From: Lachnospiraceae bacterium
GTDB taxonomy: Bacteria; Bacillota_A; Clostridia; Lachnospirales; Lachnospiraceae
DNA: 64,000 nucleotides
Assembly: GCA_017416505.1 (NCBI GenBank)
Contig: JAFQCI010000025.1
Location: 1 to 64,000 of the forward strand
Direction: 5' to 3'
Position numbers and translations under genes: made by a program. Position 1 is the first letter of the stretch; every line of letters starts with the position of its first letter. The notes beneath the pieces are model-generated. The model was not told the origin of the DNA. It did not search any database and saw only the letters and a program-made list of their open reading frames with translations. Shown here one piece after another: positions 16,719-26,691 of this stretch.

Positions 16719-17081
16719 TTATACTCCTTCATTCTCGTCTAGTGATTCTTCATAGTTGTCCACTATTTCTTCTAAAATAAATGGAAGAGCAACAATTTCA
16801 CAACCGTAATGAGTACGACCGTCCTCTAAAAGCATACTGCGGATAATCTTAATTACGACTTTTATAACGTTGTCTTCACTTCCTAAATTCAATGTAGCAT
16901 TAAAATAATAACCTAAAGGTAAAGCGTCAGGACAAACAAAGCCGATTCCTGATTTAGACACATCGACAACTTCGATTTGTGAGCTGACCGGTTTATCCAA
17001 GTCTTTCTGATTATATAAGTGGGATACACTTAATTCAAGATGAATCGGTAAACGCCTAAATTTTCTTTTATCAATTCCCAT
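16719..17081 (-). CDS. PilZ domain protein (putative c-di-GMP receptor)
   Basis: 120 aa, a stand-alone PilZ domain. Both c-di-GMP signatures are present: the RKFRR (RxxxR) loop near residues 5-9 and DVSKSGIG (D-x-S-x-x-G) about 40 residues on. No other domain is attached, so it would act as an adaptor. ATG at 17081 is chosen because GGGAGG lies six bases upstream; a TTG at 17096 would begin inside that site. It leads a two-gene unit with the SseB-like protein and has a good promoter. Confidence 0.87.
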   Translation of the reverse strand: MGIDKRKFRRLPIHLELSVSHLYNQKDLDKPVSSQIEVVDVSKSGIGFVCPDALPLGYYFNATLNLGSEDNVIKVVIKIIRSMLLEDGRTHYGCEIVALPFILEEIVDNYEESLDENEGV

Positions 17082-17113
17082 AGTAGAACCTCCCAATAAA
17101 CTTTATCTATTGT

Positions 17114-17142
17114 ATTATAACTTATTTCATGTAAATGTGCAA
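17114..17142 (-). promoter_or_regulatory. Sigma-A type promoter for the pilZ-sseB pair
   Basis: On the minus strand TTGCAC (17142-17137) and TATAAT (17119-17114) are separated by 17 bases, about 33 bases before the ATG at 17081. Confidence 0.8.
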
Positions 17143-17222
17143 AGAAAAAATACAAAAAGAAGAAAGAAGTTAGGAATAAAGGAAGAAAAAATTAAAAAAA
17201 TAAAAAAAATATTAACTTGCTA

Positions 17223-17252
17223 TTGTGTAAATGCTATGTTAAGTGTTAGAAT
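17223..17252 (+). promoter_or_regulatory. Probable purC promoter
   Basis: TTGTGT (17223-17228) and TAGAAT (17247-17252) are 18 bases apart, leaving a ~100-base leader before purC. No purine riboswitch or terminator fold was recognised in the leader; a small GCGA-AG/CT-TCGC hairpin lies near 17261-17280. The remainder of 17097-17354 is A/T-rich and holds no supported gene. Confidence 0.4.
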
Positions 17253-17354
17253 AGATAATTGCGAGAGGTATGTCTTTCGCTATGCAGTTTTACATAAAGA
17301 AAATCTGAAGGGATGATTCACTTCGGTCTAATCTAAAAACAAGGAGAATGAAAA

Positions 17355-18062
17355 ATGGAAAAGAAGGAATTACTTTACGAAGGAAAGGCAAAGAAAGTTT
17401 TTACCACAAATCAAGAGGATGCATTGATTGTATCATACAAAGATGATGCTACAGCATTCAATGGAGAAAAGAAGGGAACAATTGTTGGTAAAGGTGTCGT
17501 GAATAATAGAATGACAAATCACATATTCCGAATTCTTGAAGAAAAAGGGATTCCAACACATTACATTGAAGAATTAAACGATAGAGAGACTGTTGTAAAG
17601 AAAGTAGAAATCGTACCTTTAGAAGTAATTGTCAGAAATGTGGCAGCAGGAAGTTTTTCAAAGAAATTAGGAATTGAAGAAGGTTTTGAATTAAAGGAAC
17701 CTACTTTGGAATTTAGTTATAAAAATGATGAACTTGGGGACCCAATGATTAACGATTATTATGCAGTTGCCATTGGAGCCGCTACCAGAGAAGAAATCAA
17801 CAAGATTACCGAATTGGTTTTCAAAATCAACAAAGAATTAGTAGAATTCTTTAAAGAACTTGGAATTCGTCTGATTGACTTTAAGGTTGAGTTTGGCCGT
17901 TATAAGGGAGAAATTATTTTAGCAGATGAAATTTCACCGGATACCTGCCGTTTCTGGGATTTAGAAACAAATGAAAAGTTAGATAAGGATAGATTCCGTA
18001 GAGATTTAGGAAATGTGGAAGAAGCTTATCAGGAAATCTTCAAGCGTTTAGGTTTATCATAG
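17355..18062 (+). CDS. purC: Phosphoribosylaminoimidazole-succinocarboxamide (SAICAR) synthase
   Basis: 235 aa, normal length. It joins CAIR and aspartate with ATP in purine synthesis. Family motifs are clear: [11 protein letters not shown] (residues 6-16), [56 protein letters not shown] and [18 protein letters not shown] precedes ATG 17355. First gene of a purC-purB-purA unit. Confidence 0.97.
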   Translation: MEKKELLYEGKAKKVFTTNQEDALIVSYKDDATAFNGEKKGTIVGKGVVNNRMTNHIFRILEEKGIPTHYIEELNDRETVVKKVEIVPLEVIVRNVAAGSFSKKLGIEEGFELKEPTLEFSYKNDELGDPMINDYYAVAIGAATREEINKITELVFKINKELVEFFKELGIRLIDFKVEFGRYKGEIILADEISPDTCRFWDLETNEKLDKDRFRRDLGNVEEAYQEIFKRLGLS

Positions 18063-18136
18063 GGCAAAATACCTTTTGACCCCAACATCACAGAAATAGA
18101 ACTACATTTTATGGAAAAGTTACCAGGAGGAAAATA

Positions 18137-19585
18137 ATGAACGATAAATATCAAAGTCCATTATCAGAAAGATATGCCAGCAAGGAAATGCAATACATTT
18201 TTTCACCAGATATGAAGTTTAAGACCTGGAGAAAATTATGGATTGCCTTGGCAGAAGTAGAAGAAGAATTAGGTTTAAGTGAAGACGGAAAGCCTGTTAT
18301 CACGAAAGAGCAGATTGAAGAATTAAAGGCTCATGCTGATGAAATTAATTATGATGTTGCAAAAGAAAGAGAAAAACTGGTTCGCCATGATGTTATGTCC
18401 CATGTATATGCTTATGGTGAGCAGTGTCCAAATGCAAAGGGTATCATTCACTTAGGTGCTACCAGTTGTTATGTTGGAGATAACACAGATGTGATTATTA
18501 TGACAGAAGCATTAAAGCTTGTGCGTAAGAAATTAATAAATGTTATCAGTGAATTATCTAAATTTGCTATGCAATATAAAGATTTACCAACACTTGCTTT
18601 TACTCATTTCCAACCAGCACAGCCAACTACAGTTGGAAAAAGAGCCACTTTATGGTTGATGGAATTAAAGCTTGATTTAGATGATATCGAATATATGATT
18701 AGCCAGCAGAAATTGTTAGGTTCAAAAGGTACTACTGGTACACAGGCAAGTTTCCTTGAATTATTTAACGGCGACCATGAAACCATTCGTAAGATTGATG
18801 GCATGATTGCAAAGAAGATGGGATTTGAAGACTGTTATCCGGTATCCGGACAGACTTATTCCAGAAAAGTAGATGCCAGAGTATTGAACGTATTAAGCGG
18901 AATTGCTCAAAGTGCACATAAGTTTTCTAATGATATCCGTTTATTACAACACTTAAAAGAAATCGAAGAACCATTCGAAAAGAATCAAATCGGTTCTTCT
19001 GCTATGGCATATAAGAGAAATCCAATGAGAAGCGAAAGAATTGCATCATTGGCGAATTATGTAATGGTAGATGCTTTGAATCCTGCTATTACTGCAGCAA
19101 CTCAATGGTTCGAAAGAACATTGGATGATTCAGCTAATAAGAGAATTTCTGTTCCGGAAGCTTTCTTGGCAATCGATGGTATTTTAGATTTGTATTTGAA
19201 TGTAGTAGATGGATTGGTAGTTTATGATAAAGTAATTTATCAGCATTTCATGAAGGAAATTCCTTTTATGGCAACAGAAAATATTATGATGGATGCTGTA
19301 AAACGAGGAGGAAACAGACAGGAACTTCATGAATTAATCCGTACTCATTCTATGGCAGCAGCGGCAGTAGTAAAACAAGAAGGAAAAGAAAATGATTTGG
19401 TAGACCGTATTGCAAATGATAAGGCATTTGGAATGACAAAAGAACAAATCGAAGCAATTCTGGAACCAAAGAATTTTGTGGGTAGAGCCCCAGAACAGAC
19501 AGAAGAATTCATTCGTGAAGTCATTGACCCTATCTTAGAAGCAAACAAAGAACTTCTGGGAATGACAGCAGAAATTAATGTATAA
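18137..19585 (+). CDS. purB: Adenylosuccinate lyase
   Basis: 482 aa. It releases fumarate from SAICAR and from adenylosuccinate, so it acts directly after both PurC and PurA. Fumarase-superfamily signatures are present: HDVMSHVYAYG, HLGATSCYVGDNTD, LAFTHFQPAQPTTVGKR and the catalytic loop GSSAMAYKRNPMRSE near residue 285. AGGAGG lies just before ATG 18137. The 74-base gap after purC shows no terminator. Confidence 0.97.
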   Translation: MNDKYQSPLSERYASKEMQYIFSPDMKFKTWRKLWIALAEVEEELGLSEDGKPVITKEQIEELKAHADEINYDVAKEREKLVRHDVMSHVYAYGEQCPNAKGIIHLGATSCYVGDNTDVIIMTEALKLVRKKLINVISELSKFAMQYKDLPTLAFTHFQPAQPTTVGKRATLWLMELKLDLDDIEYMISQQKLLGSKGTTGTQASFLELFNGDHETIRKIDGMIAKKMGFEDCYPVSGQTYSRKVDARVLNVLSGIAQSAHKFSNDIRLLQHLKEIEEPFEKNQIGSSAMAYKRNPMRSERIASLANYVMVDALNPAITAATQWFERTLDDSANKRISVPEAFLAIDGILDLYLNVVDGLVVYDKVIYQHFMKEIPFMATENIMMDAVKRGGNRQELHELIRTHSMAAAAVVKQEGKENDLVDRIANDKAFGMTKEQIEAILEPKNFVGRAPEQTEEFIREVIDPILEANKELLGMTAEINV

Positions 19586-19609
19586 TATACAGAGTTTAGG
19601 AGGATAAGC

Positions 19610-20899
19610 ATGGTTAAAGCAGTTGTAGGAGCCAATTGGGGCGACGAAGGAAAAGGTAAAATCACAGATATGCTGGCGCAGGAAGCAGACATTATTGTGC
19701 GTTTCCAAGGTGGTGCAAATGCAGGACATACTATCGTGAACAGTTATGGTAAATTTGCACTTCATACTTTGCCATCTGGTGTGTTTTATGACCATACCAC
19801 CAGTATCATCGGAAATGGTGTTGCTTTAAATATTCCTGTATTGTTTAAAGAAGTAAGCGAAATTATCGAAAAGGGTGTTCCAATGCCAAAGATTTTAGTA
19901 TCTGACAGAGCACAGATGGTTATGCCTTACCACATTTTGTTCGATGCTTACGAAGAAGAACGTTTGGCAGGAAAGTCATTTGGTTCCACCAAATCAGGTA
20001 TTGCACCTTTTTATTCTGATAAATATGCAAAAATCGGTTTCCAGGTAAGTGAATTATACGATGAAGAAGCGTTAAAAGAAAAATTGGAAAGAGTGGTTGC
20101 ATCCAAAAATGTATTATTAGAGCACTTATATCATAAGCCATTGTTAGATGCAGAAGAATTATTCCAGACTTTAATGGAATACAGAACTATGGTAGACCCA
20201 TATGTTTGTGATGTATCTGTATTTTTGGACGAGGCAATCAAGGAAGGAAAGACTATTTTATTAGAAGGTCAGTTAGGTTCCTTAAAGGACCCAGACCATG
20301 GTATTTATCCAATGGTAACTTCCTCTTCTACTTTGGCAGCTTATGGTGCCATTGGAGCAGGTATTCCACCATATGAAATCAAAGAAATCATTACTGTATG
20401 TAAAGCATACTCCAGTGCAGTAGGTGCTGGTGCTTTTGTAAGCGAAATTTTTGGTGATGAAGCAGATGAGTTAAGAAGACGTGGTGGTGACGGTGGTGAA
20501 TATGGTGCTACTACAGGTCGTCCAAGACGTATGGGATGGTTTGATGTAGTTGCGTCTAAGTATGGATGTAGAATTCAGGGAACTACTGATGTTGCGTTTA
20601 CCGTGTTAGATGTACTTGGATATTTGGATGAAATTCCAGTATGCGTAGCTTATGATATCGATGGAGAAATTACAACAGATTTCCCTGTGACTCATAAATT
20701 AGAAAAAGCAAAACCAGTATTAGAAGTGTTACCGGGATGGAAGACTGATATTCGTGGTATTAAGAAATACGAAGATTTACCGGAAAATTGCCGTAAATAT
20801 ATTGAATTTGTAGAAGAAAAGATTGGCTTCCCAATCACTATGATTTCAAACGGTCCTAGCAGAGATGATATTATTTATCGTAAAAAGGTAAATAATTAA
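19610..20899 (+). CDS. purA: Adenylosuccinate synthetase
   Basis: 429 aa. GTP-dependent ligation of IMP and aspartate, the first step from IMP to AMP. The P-loop-like GANWGDEGKGK is at residues 7-17, NAGHT follows, then the IMP-binding region (LPSGVFYD, GATTGRPRRMGWFD) and C-terminal NGPSRDD. GGAGG precedes ATG 19610, 24 bases after purB. The IMP-to-AMP branch enzymes are thus encoded together. Confidence 0.97.
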   Translation: MVKAVVGANWGDEGKGKITDMLAQEADIIVRFQGGANAGHTIVNSYGKFALHTLPSGVFYDHTTSIIGNGVALNIPVLFKEVSEIIEKGVPMPKILVSDRAQMVMPYHILFDAYEEERLAGKSFGSTKSGIAPFYSDKYAKIGFQVSELYDEEALKEKLERVVASKNVLLEHLYHKPLLDAEELFQTLMEYRTMVDPYVCDVSVFLDEAIKEGKTILLEGQLGSLKDPDHGIYPMVTSSSTLAAYGAIGAGIPPYEIKEIITVCKAYSSAVGAGAFVSEIFGDEADELRRRGGDGGEYGATTGRPRRMGWFDVVASKYGCRIQGTTDVAFTVLDVLGYLDEIPVCVAYDIDGEITTDFPVTHKLEKAKPVLEVLPGWKTDIRGIKKYEDLPENCRKYIEFVEEKIGFPITMISNGPSRDDIIYRKKVNN

Positions 20900-20912
20900 T
20901 CTGCTCATATGC

Positions 20913-21014
20913 AAAGAGGGTATCTTAAGAGATTTTATTGTTACGTTCACAAAGTAGCCTGACACTTGCTGTCAGGCTGCGTAACAGTTTTACCCCTTAA
21001 GACAGCCTCTTTTT
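20913..21014 (+). terminator. Terminator after purA, with an element in its loop
   Basis: AAAGAGG and TATCTTAAG (20913-20929) pair with CTTAAGACA and CCTCTTT (20996-21012), followed by T residues. The loop is unusually long (about 66 bases) because it contains palindromic repeat copy 4. Confidence 0.75.
20940..20986 (+). repeat. MITE-like palindromic repeat, copy 4 (inside a terminator loop)
   Basis: GTTACG-TTCAC at the left is the family end GTTACTGTTCAC with a small deletion, and CGTAACAG is at the right. The interior is a different, strong stem: AGCCTGACA pairs with TGTCAGGCT. This copy shares ends with the family but has its own core. Confidence 0.55.
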
Positions 21015-21042
21015 AAACTTTTATGAAGGGTGAAGAAATGTT

Positions 21043-24000
21043 ATGAAAGGAAGAATTGAACAGCTTGCAAAAGGAGATTTTTTAGCCACAAAGCCTTTGG
21101 TGTCTTTTTCTGTAGATAGAATCGAAGCAAAGCTTGCAAAGGGTGATAAGTTAGAAGGTACTTTTGAAGTGACGAGTCTGAATTCAGAAGTGGTAAAGGG
21201 AAGAGTATTTTCCTCAGACTATTTTCTTGAATTATCACCGCATGAATTTATTGGTGGAAAGACTCAGATTTCATACAGTATTGATTCTAAAAATTATTCT
21301 GCCCAGGATGTGATTCAGGGAAAGATTTGTGTTACTACCAATGGTGGAGAATTTTTTATCCCTTTTTCTGTGGAAATATTAGGGAAAAAAGAACGTACCA
21401 GTGTGGGTGAAATCAACGATATTTTTCAATTTGCTTCTTTGGCACAGTCAGATTGGAAGCAGGCTCTTGAATTGTTTTATCAGGATAGTTTCGTTCACCT
21501 GTTTTTAAAAGATAAAAAAGAGTTAAAAAGAGCATACGAGCAGGTAATAAAAAGTTACCAGAAAGACCAGGCATTAGAGGAATTCTTAATTGCAGCCAAT
21601 AAAAAGAATCCGGTTTTATTATCTATCGATAAAAATGCTTTAAGGTACTCGGAAGATGAGAACATTACTTCCGGCTCCATTGAAGTAAGACAAAAGAACT
21701 GGGGGTATGTGAATGCCAGGGTTCGAAGTGATGTTCCTTTTCTTTCTGTGAATGAGTCGTATTTTGACTCTGTTGCTCTTCATGACAGAAAGTACCAGTT
21801 AAAATATTCTCTTCACCCGGAATATTTAAAAAATGGTACCAATTTCGGTCATATTTATATTGAAAATACGAATCAAAAGATAGAAATTCCTGTTATTTTT
21901 ACGAAGGCTGAGAAGACAGAAAATAAGCGTATCAATCATACCGTTAAGGAAAATTATGTAGCGTTATATCACTATTATTTTGACTTACGCATGGGTAAGA
22001 TTGAATTAAAGGAATACATAGAGAAAAGCAAAGCTTCTTTAGAAGTATTGATGAAGGAAGACAGAAATAATGGTCTGTTTAAATTGTTAAAAATTAATAT
22101 GGACATTCTGGCTCAGGATAAAATCCGGGTAGAAAATGAGTTAAAACGAATTCAAAAAGATGAATATAAAACTCTGGAAAACAATGAGCAAAGGGCATAT
22201 TTTGCATATTTAAAGGCATTATTTTACCGGGATAAGGATTCTATTAAGCAGGCAGTATCTTTGCTTCGCACCTATGATAAAGAGGAAAAGAATCCGATTT
22301 ATATCAGTCTGCTTTTGTTTTTGGATGAGGACTTACAGGAAGACGAGGTCAGAATGAAAGCATTATTACGGGCATATGAAAGAGGAATGAACAGTCCCTT
22401 TATTTTCTTTGAGGCCAGTGAGATATTAAAGAACAATCCTTCTATGTTGAATCAGTTGGATGATTTTTATCAAAATGTAGTGTTGTGGGATTTTAGAAAA
22501 GGGTATCTAAGTCCTTTGGTACTGGACCAGTTTATATTTCTGGCAAGCCGTGAGAAGGAATATAAAGAAAAGGTATTTCATATTTTATCCTTTGTTTATG
22601 AAACAGAAAAGAAGGAAGAGATTTTATTTGCCATCTGTTCTTTGTTGTTAAAAGGAAATAAAATCAAACATTGTTTCCATCCTTATTATCTGGAAGCAAT
22701 CAAAAAGAATATGAAGCTGGTAGGCTTAAAAGAAGCCTTTGTCCGTAGCATTGATTTTGAGGAATATGAGTTATTTCCTCCTGAAGTGCTTATGTACTAT
22801 GAAAGTATGGATGGACTAAATGAGTACGAAAAAGGATATCTGTATGCAGATTTTATTTTCTATCAGAAACAATATGGTTCCTATTATGATATCTTTGACA
22901 GTCAGATAGAAGAATTTATGATGCAGCAGATTCGAAAAGGTGCTATGAATGACCATTTGGCGGTATTGTATGCCAAGTATTTAAAGCCAAAACTGGTGAC
23001 AAACGAAGTAGCCAAAGAACTTGCAAATATTATTTTTAAACGAAAATTGATTTGCGAAAATGATTCCATTGTTGCGGTGGTGGTAAAACAGGATGAACTG
23101 AATTTTGAACAGAAGGTACCACTCATCCATCATGTGGCTTATGTGGATATTCTATCAGAACAGTCCGTGATATCCTTGGTAGACAAAGAGGGAAATTATC
23201 ATGTAAATTCTGTAGAATATAAATTAGAAAAACTAGTGGAAGAAAAAGCGTTTATTCAAAGGGCATATAAAAACAATCCATATGATTACCGAGTGCTTTT
23301 ATATTATGTGAAATTGCTACAGCAGTATCAAAAACAGGATATTCAAAGCGTCAATGCAGCCTGTGATTTGCTTACCATTGAAGAAATTACAGAACAGACC
23401 AAACAGGAAGTCCTTTGTACCATTCTTCATTATTATTATGAGAATTATAGTGGAGAAATTTTTGACGAATACTTAAAAAAAGTAGATTTAAGCTATTTAA
23501 ATGATGCTGCCAGACAAGAGATTATGAATTATTATTTTGTCAGAAATCTTTTCGATTTGGCGTATACTGCTGTGAAGGAATATGGATATGCTCAAATAGA
23601 TAAAAAGTCGCTGTTTAAGATGGCATCTTATTTGGTGCAGAATAACAAATATTCTGGGGAAGAATTATTAACTGCTATTTGTGCCAGATTGGCATGGAAG
23701 GGGAAATATGATAAGTATACCATAGCGTATCTTATGGAGTATTTCGGCGGTTCTACTAAGAGAATGATTCATTTATGGGAAATGGCATGCGAATTTTCCT
23801 TGAACACTAGAGAATTAGAGGAAAACATTATTGTGCAGATGTTGTTTTCCGGAGGTTATGGAAAGAAAAAATATGATGTATTTTTAGAATATCTGAACAA
23901 AAAGCCAAAACAGGCGGTAGTAAAAGCATTTTTACGAAATGAAGCCTATGAGTATTTTGTTAATCATATGATGGTGCCTCAGGCGTTATTTGAACTATTG

Positions 24001-24582
24001 CTAGATGCTATAAAACAGGAATTATTGCAGGATGAAATTACGAAAATTGCTGTGTTGCAGTATTATTCCGGAAAAGACGAAATGTTGGATAAGAAGGAAG
24101 AATTGATTCCTTTGTTGAATGATTTTATTAAACAGGATAAAATCATGCCATTCTTTAAAAATTATAAGAAGATTATGCGTTTGCCAAAGGATTTAGAAAT
24201 AAAAACGTATCTTTCTTATGAAACCATTCCTGGTACTGAGGTTTCTATTTACTATAATATGGGAAATGAAAAAGAAGAACAGTACTGTAAGGAAGTAATG
24301 GAAGAAATTTTCATCGGGCATTATCAGAAAGCATTTATCGTGTTCCAAAATGAAAAATTAATGTATTATATTACGGAAAAACATGACGGTATGGAAGAAA
24401 CTACTCAAAGTGATGGAGTATTATTGGATGCCTCCCTGGAAAATGAAGAAGAATCCAGATTTACTTCTTTAAATTTAATGATGGTAAGTAAGGAATTAAA
24501 AGACGAAAAAACCTTAGAAGAATTAATGCTTCAATATATGAAATTAAATCATATTTTAGACAGTAACTTAAAGATATTATAA
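21043..24582 (+). CDS. Large beta-sandwich plus helical-repeat protein (DUF5717-like)
   Basis: 1179 aa, no signal peptide and no membrane segment. Residues about 15-112 and about 195-290 read as two similar beta-sandwich domains (FSVDRIEAKLAKGDKLEG ... FIPFSVEILG, and LRYSEDENITSGSIEVRQ ... IEIPVIFTK). From ~310 on, the protein is helical with TPR-like repeats. The C-terminus is a beta/alpha segment (YETIPGTEVSIYYNMGNEKEEQY). I recall this arrangement as the DUF5717 family of Lachnospiraceae, always next to a DUF5716 protein; I cannot verify the numbers here. First of four tightly spaced genes. No own promoter was recognised after the purA terminator. Confidence 0.75.
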   Translation: MKGRIEQLAKGDFLATKPLVSFSVDRIEAKLAKGDKLEGTFEVTSLNSEVVKGRVFSSDYFLELSPHEFIGGKTQISYSIDSKNYSAQDVIQGKICVTTNGGEFFIPFSVEILGKKERTSVGEINDIFQFASLAQSDWKQALELFYQDSFVHLFLKDKKELKRAYEQVIKSYQKDQALEEFLIAANKKNPVLLSIDKNALRYSEDENITSGSIEVRQKNWGYVNARVRSDVPFLSVNESYFDSVALHDRKYQLKYSLHPEYLKNGTNFGHIYIENTNQKIEIPVIFTKAEKTENKRINHTVKENYVALYHYYFDLRMGKIELKEYIEKSKASLEVLMKEDRNNGLFKLLKINMDILAQDKIRVENELKRIQKDEYKTLENNEQRAYFAYLKALFYRDKDSIKQAVSLLRTYDKEEKNPIYISLLLFLDEDLQEDEVRMKALLRAYERGMNSPFIFFEASEILKNNPSMLNQLDDFYQNVVLWDFRKGYLSPLVLDQFIFLASREKEYKEKVFHILSFVYETEKKEEILFAICSLLLKGNKIKHCFHPYYLEAIKKNMKLVGLKEAFVRSIDFEEYELFPPEVLMYYESMDGLNEYEKGYLYADFIFYQKQYGSYYDIFDSQIEEFMMQQIRKGAMNDHLAVLYAKYLKPKLVTNEVAKELANIIFKRKLICENDSIVAVVVKQDELNFEQKVPLIHHVAYVDILSEQSVISLVDKEGNYHVNSVEYKLEKLVEEKAFIQRAYKNNPYDYRVLLYYVKLLQQYQKQDIQSVNAACDLLTIEEITEQTKQEVLCTILHYYYENYSGEIFDEYLKKVDLSYLNDAARQEIMNYYFVRNLFDLAYTAVKEYGYAQIDKKSLFKMASYLVQNNKYSGEELLTAICARLAWKGKYDKYTIAYLMEYFGGSTKRMIHLWEMACEFSLNTRELEENIIVQMLFSGGYGKKKYDVFLEYLNKKPKQAVVKAFLRNEAYEYFVNHMMVPQALFELLLDAIKQELLQDEITKIAVLQYYSGKDEMLDKKEELIPLLNDFIKQDKIMPFFKNYKKIMRLPKDLEIKTYLSYETIPGTEVSIYYNMGNEKEEQYCKEVMEEIFIGHYQKAFIVFQNEKLMYYITEKHDGMEETTQSDGVLLDASLENEEESRFTSLNLMMVSKELKDEKTLEELMLQYMKLNHILDSNLKIL

Positions 24583-24599
24583 GGAAAGGGGGAGATACA

Positions 24600-25835
24600 T
24601 TGAATCAAGGTATTTTAGGATTTGATATAGGTGAGCAATATTCTCAGGCTGCCCTTTTGCTTCGGGGAGAAAAAGAGCCCCTTTGTGTGAACTATAATGA
24701 AAAAGAAGATTCTTATCTGCTGCCGAATGTAGTATGTTATAAAGGACATAGATTATGGTACTCTTTGGAGGCAGAAGAGATTCTAAAAGCAGGAGATGGA
24801 GATAGAATTGATGATATTTTAGAGAATGTCCAGAATCATGAAAGCATTGTGATAGATGGGGCAAGCTATTTATATCAGGATATTTTTGTATCTTTGATTC
24901 TGGCGCATATCAATACGGTGCTTAAGTGCCTTGAATGTCCACCGGAAAAGATAGTTTTTACTCTATATGATATTACCCCGAATATGTTAGAAACCTTGGA
25001 AATTCTAAAAAAGGAAGAAGCTTTTTCGGGAATAGAAATCATATATACCGGGTATCAAAACAGCCTGCTTTCCTTTGTGTTAAATCAGGAAAACGAGTTA
25101 TGGAGCAGCAATGTAGGTTCCTTTTATTATGGGCCGGAAGGAATGCAGTATTTCCAAATTAATTTTACAAAAAGAAATGCTCCCTTACAGATTCAGATAA
25201 AGCATAAAAACTATGGAGAGGACTTAATTTACTCTGGGGATGAAAAGTTGGAGAAGGATGAAATCTTTAAAATGATTGCATCGGATGCCATTGGTAATTC
25301 CTGTCTGTCTTCTGTATTTTTATGCGGTTTGGGATTTGAAAAAGGATGGGCAAAAGAATCTTTAAAATTCCTATGTAATGGAAGAAGGGTGTTTTTAGGA
25401 CAAAATTTATTTGCCTTTGGAGCCTGTTATTATGGGCTGGAAGAGGAGGAAACTTTTTTAGTAGATTCCAGCGAAAGAATCCAATACGATATTGGAATTA
25501 TTGGATATGACGGAACAAAGGAGCAGATGGTTCTGATTGCCCAAGGAGGAAAAGAATGGTTTGATGTAAAAGGTGTCATCAGTGTATTTTTAAATGATAC
25601 CAAGAGGATTGAATTTATCTATATTAACCGTTTTACCAATGAAAGGATTGTAGAAACCGTTGAGGTAGGGGGACTTCCGAAAAGACCACCTCGTACTACA
25701 AAACTGGAATTGACTGTGGAGTTTTATGATAAAAATACAGGGGCTATTGTGATTCGGGATAAGGGATTCGGAAAACTGTTTCCCACCACCAATAAAATAT
25801 ATCGAAAAGAATTTACTGTGATAAAGGATGAGTAA
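24600..25835 (+). CDS. Degenerate Hsp70/actin-fold protein (DUF5716-like)
   Basis: 411 aa. The opening LGFDIGEQYSQAALLL (residues 5-20) is a phosphate-1 motif of the actin/Hsp70 ATPase fold, and VFLCGLGF (near 240) plus FAFGACYYGL (near 275) sit where the adenosine motif and the EAVA-GAA motif of Hsp70 lie. The phosphate-2 motif (DLGGGT in DnaK) is not conserved (NVGSFYYGPEG). The last ~130 residues look like a beta-sandwich where Hsp70 has its substrate domain. The start is TTG 24600 behind AAGGGGGAG. Likely binds nucleotide weakly or not at all and works with the large upstream protein. Function unknown. Confidence 0.7.
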   Translation: MNQGILGFDIGEQYSQAALLLRGEKEPLCVNYNEKEDSYLLPNVVCYKGHRLWYSLEAEEILKAGDGDRIDDILENVQNHESIVIDGASYLYQDIFVSLILAHINTVLKCLECPPEKIVFTLYDITPNMLETLEILKKEEAFSGIEIIYTGYQNSLLSFVLNQENELWSSNVGSFYYGPEGMQYFQINFTKRNAPLQIQIKHKNYGEDLIYSGDEKLEKDEIFKMIASDAIGNSCLSSVFLCGLGFEKGWAKESLKFLCNGRRVFLGQNLFAFGACYYGLEEEETFLVDSSERIQYDIGIIGYDGTKEQMVLIAQGGKEWFDVKGVISVFLNDTKRIEFIYINRFTNERIVETVEVGGLPKRPPRTTKLELTVEFYDKNTGAIVIRDKGFGKLFPTTNKIYRKEFTVIKDE

Positions 25836-25836
25836 T

Positions 25837-26682
25837 ATGGGAAATGTAATTATTTGTCAGACACAAGAGGGGAAACGGCCATATATTTTTGAAAATGCAA
25901 GGATTGAAGTGTATTCTTATGAAGAGCTTTGCTATTATATTTATTATAATATACCTATGCTGGATGAAAATACCATTACGGAAAAATTATTGCAGTGGAT
26001 ATCTGAAGAACTAAATCTTAGTGAACTGGCGGAAAAAATCAAAGATAAGATGGAAACTCAGAATGAGGTAGCATTATACCAAACTATTTTGGGCTACCGT
26101 TCCTATTTTACAAAACAGGAAATCGAAATTTTCTTGGTTTCTTTTGAAGAATATCAGTTATTAACACCTTTTGAAAAACAAAAGAAGAAAGCAGACAGTC
26201 TGTTGCTTTACAAACGGTATATGAAGGCATTCCATATTTATGAAACCATTGCAATGCAAATGGGTGAAAGAGAAGATATGGGAACAGAGGAAAAAATCTT
26301 TTTGGGTAATATTTATCATAATATGGCAGTCTGTCAGGGCAAAAACCTGGAATGGGAGCAGGCAAAGAAGAATTTTAGAAAAGCCTATGCCTTGAATAAA
26401 AATACAGAATCCTTAAAAGAATATTTCTTTTTGTTGAAACTAAGTGCCTCTGAGGAAGAAATGAAGGAAGAAGAAAAGAAATTTTGTCTGTCAGAAGAGT
26501 TTTTCCTTGACATTCAAGATGAAATTGAAGATTCCGAAAAGGAAATCAAAGGCATGGAAGTATATAAAAAATTCGAATATGCCATATATAATAAAGAACA
26601 TGGAAAATACTTTGATTATAGCCGAAGAATTGATGCCATGCTGGAACAGTGGAAAATGGAATTAAAGGAACAATGGATATAG
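25837..26682 (+). CDS. Helical TPR-like protein of unknown function
   Basis: About 281 aa, soluble. A short beta-rich N-terminus (GNVIICQTQEGKRPYIFENARIEVYS) precedes a helical body. Around residues 160-190 a TPR-like pair is visible (IFLGNIYHNMAVCQGKNLEWEQAKKNFRKAYAL, split here only by function: A and B helices). ATG 25837 is chosen because AGGATGAG lies six bases upstream; ATG 25828 overlaps the previous gene's stop and has no room for a binding site. Third gene of the operon. Confidence 0.7.
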   Translation: MGNVIICQTQEGKRPYIFENARIEVYSYEELCYYIYYNIPMLDENTITEKLLQWISEELNLSELAEKIKDKMETQNEVALYQTILGYRSYFTKQEIEIFLVSFEEYQLLTPFEKQKKKADSLLLYKRYMKAFHIYETIAMQMGEREDMGTEEKIFLGNIYHNMAVCQGKNLEWEQAKKNFRKAYALNKNTESLKEYFFLLKLSASEEEMKEEEKKFCLSEEFFLDIQDEIEDSEKEIKGMEVYKKFEYAIYNKEHGKYFDYSRRIDAMLEQWKMELKEQWI

Positions 26683-26691
26683 GAGATTGGG

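Noticed and set aside
17110..17316. Open frame of 68 codons between pilZ and purC
   Set aside because: Lys-rich from A-tract sequence, lies over the two divergent promoters, has no ribosome binding site.
17253..17354. Purine riboswitch in the purC leader
   Set aside because: The leader lacks the conserved junction sequences and the three-helix arrangement I would expect, and has no terminator.
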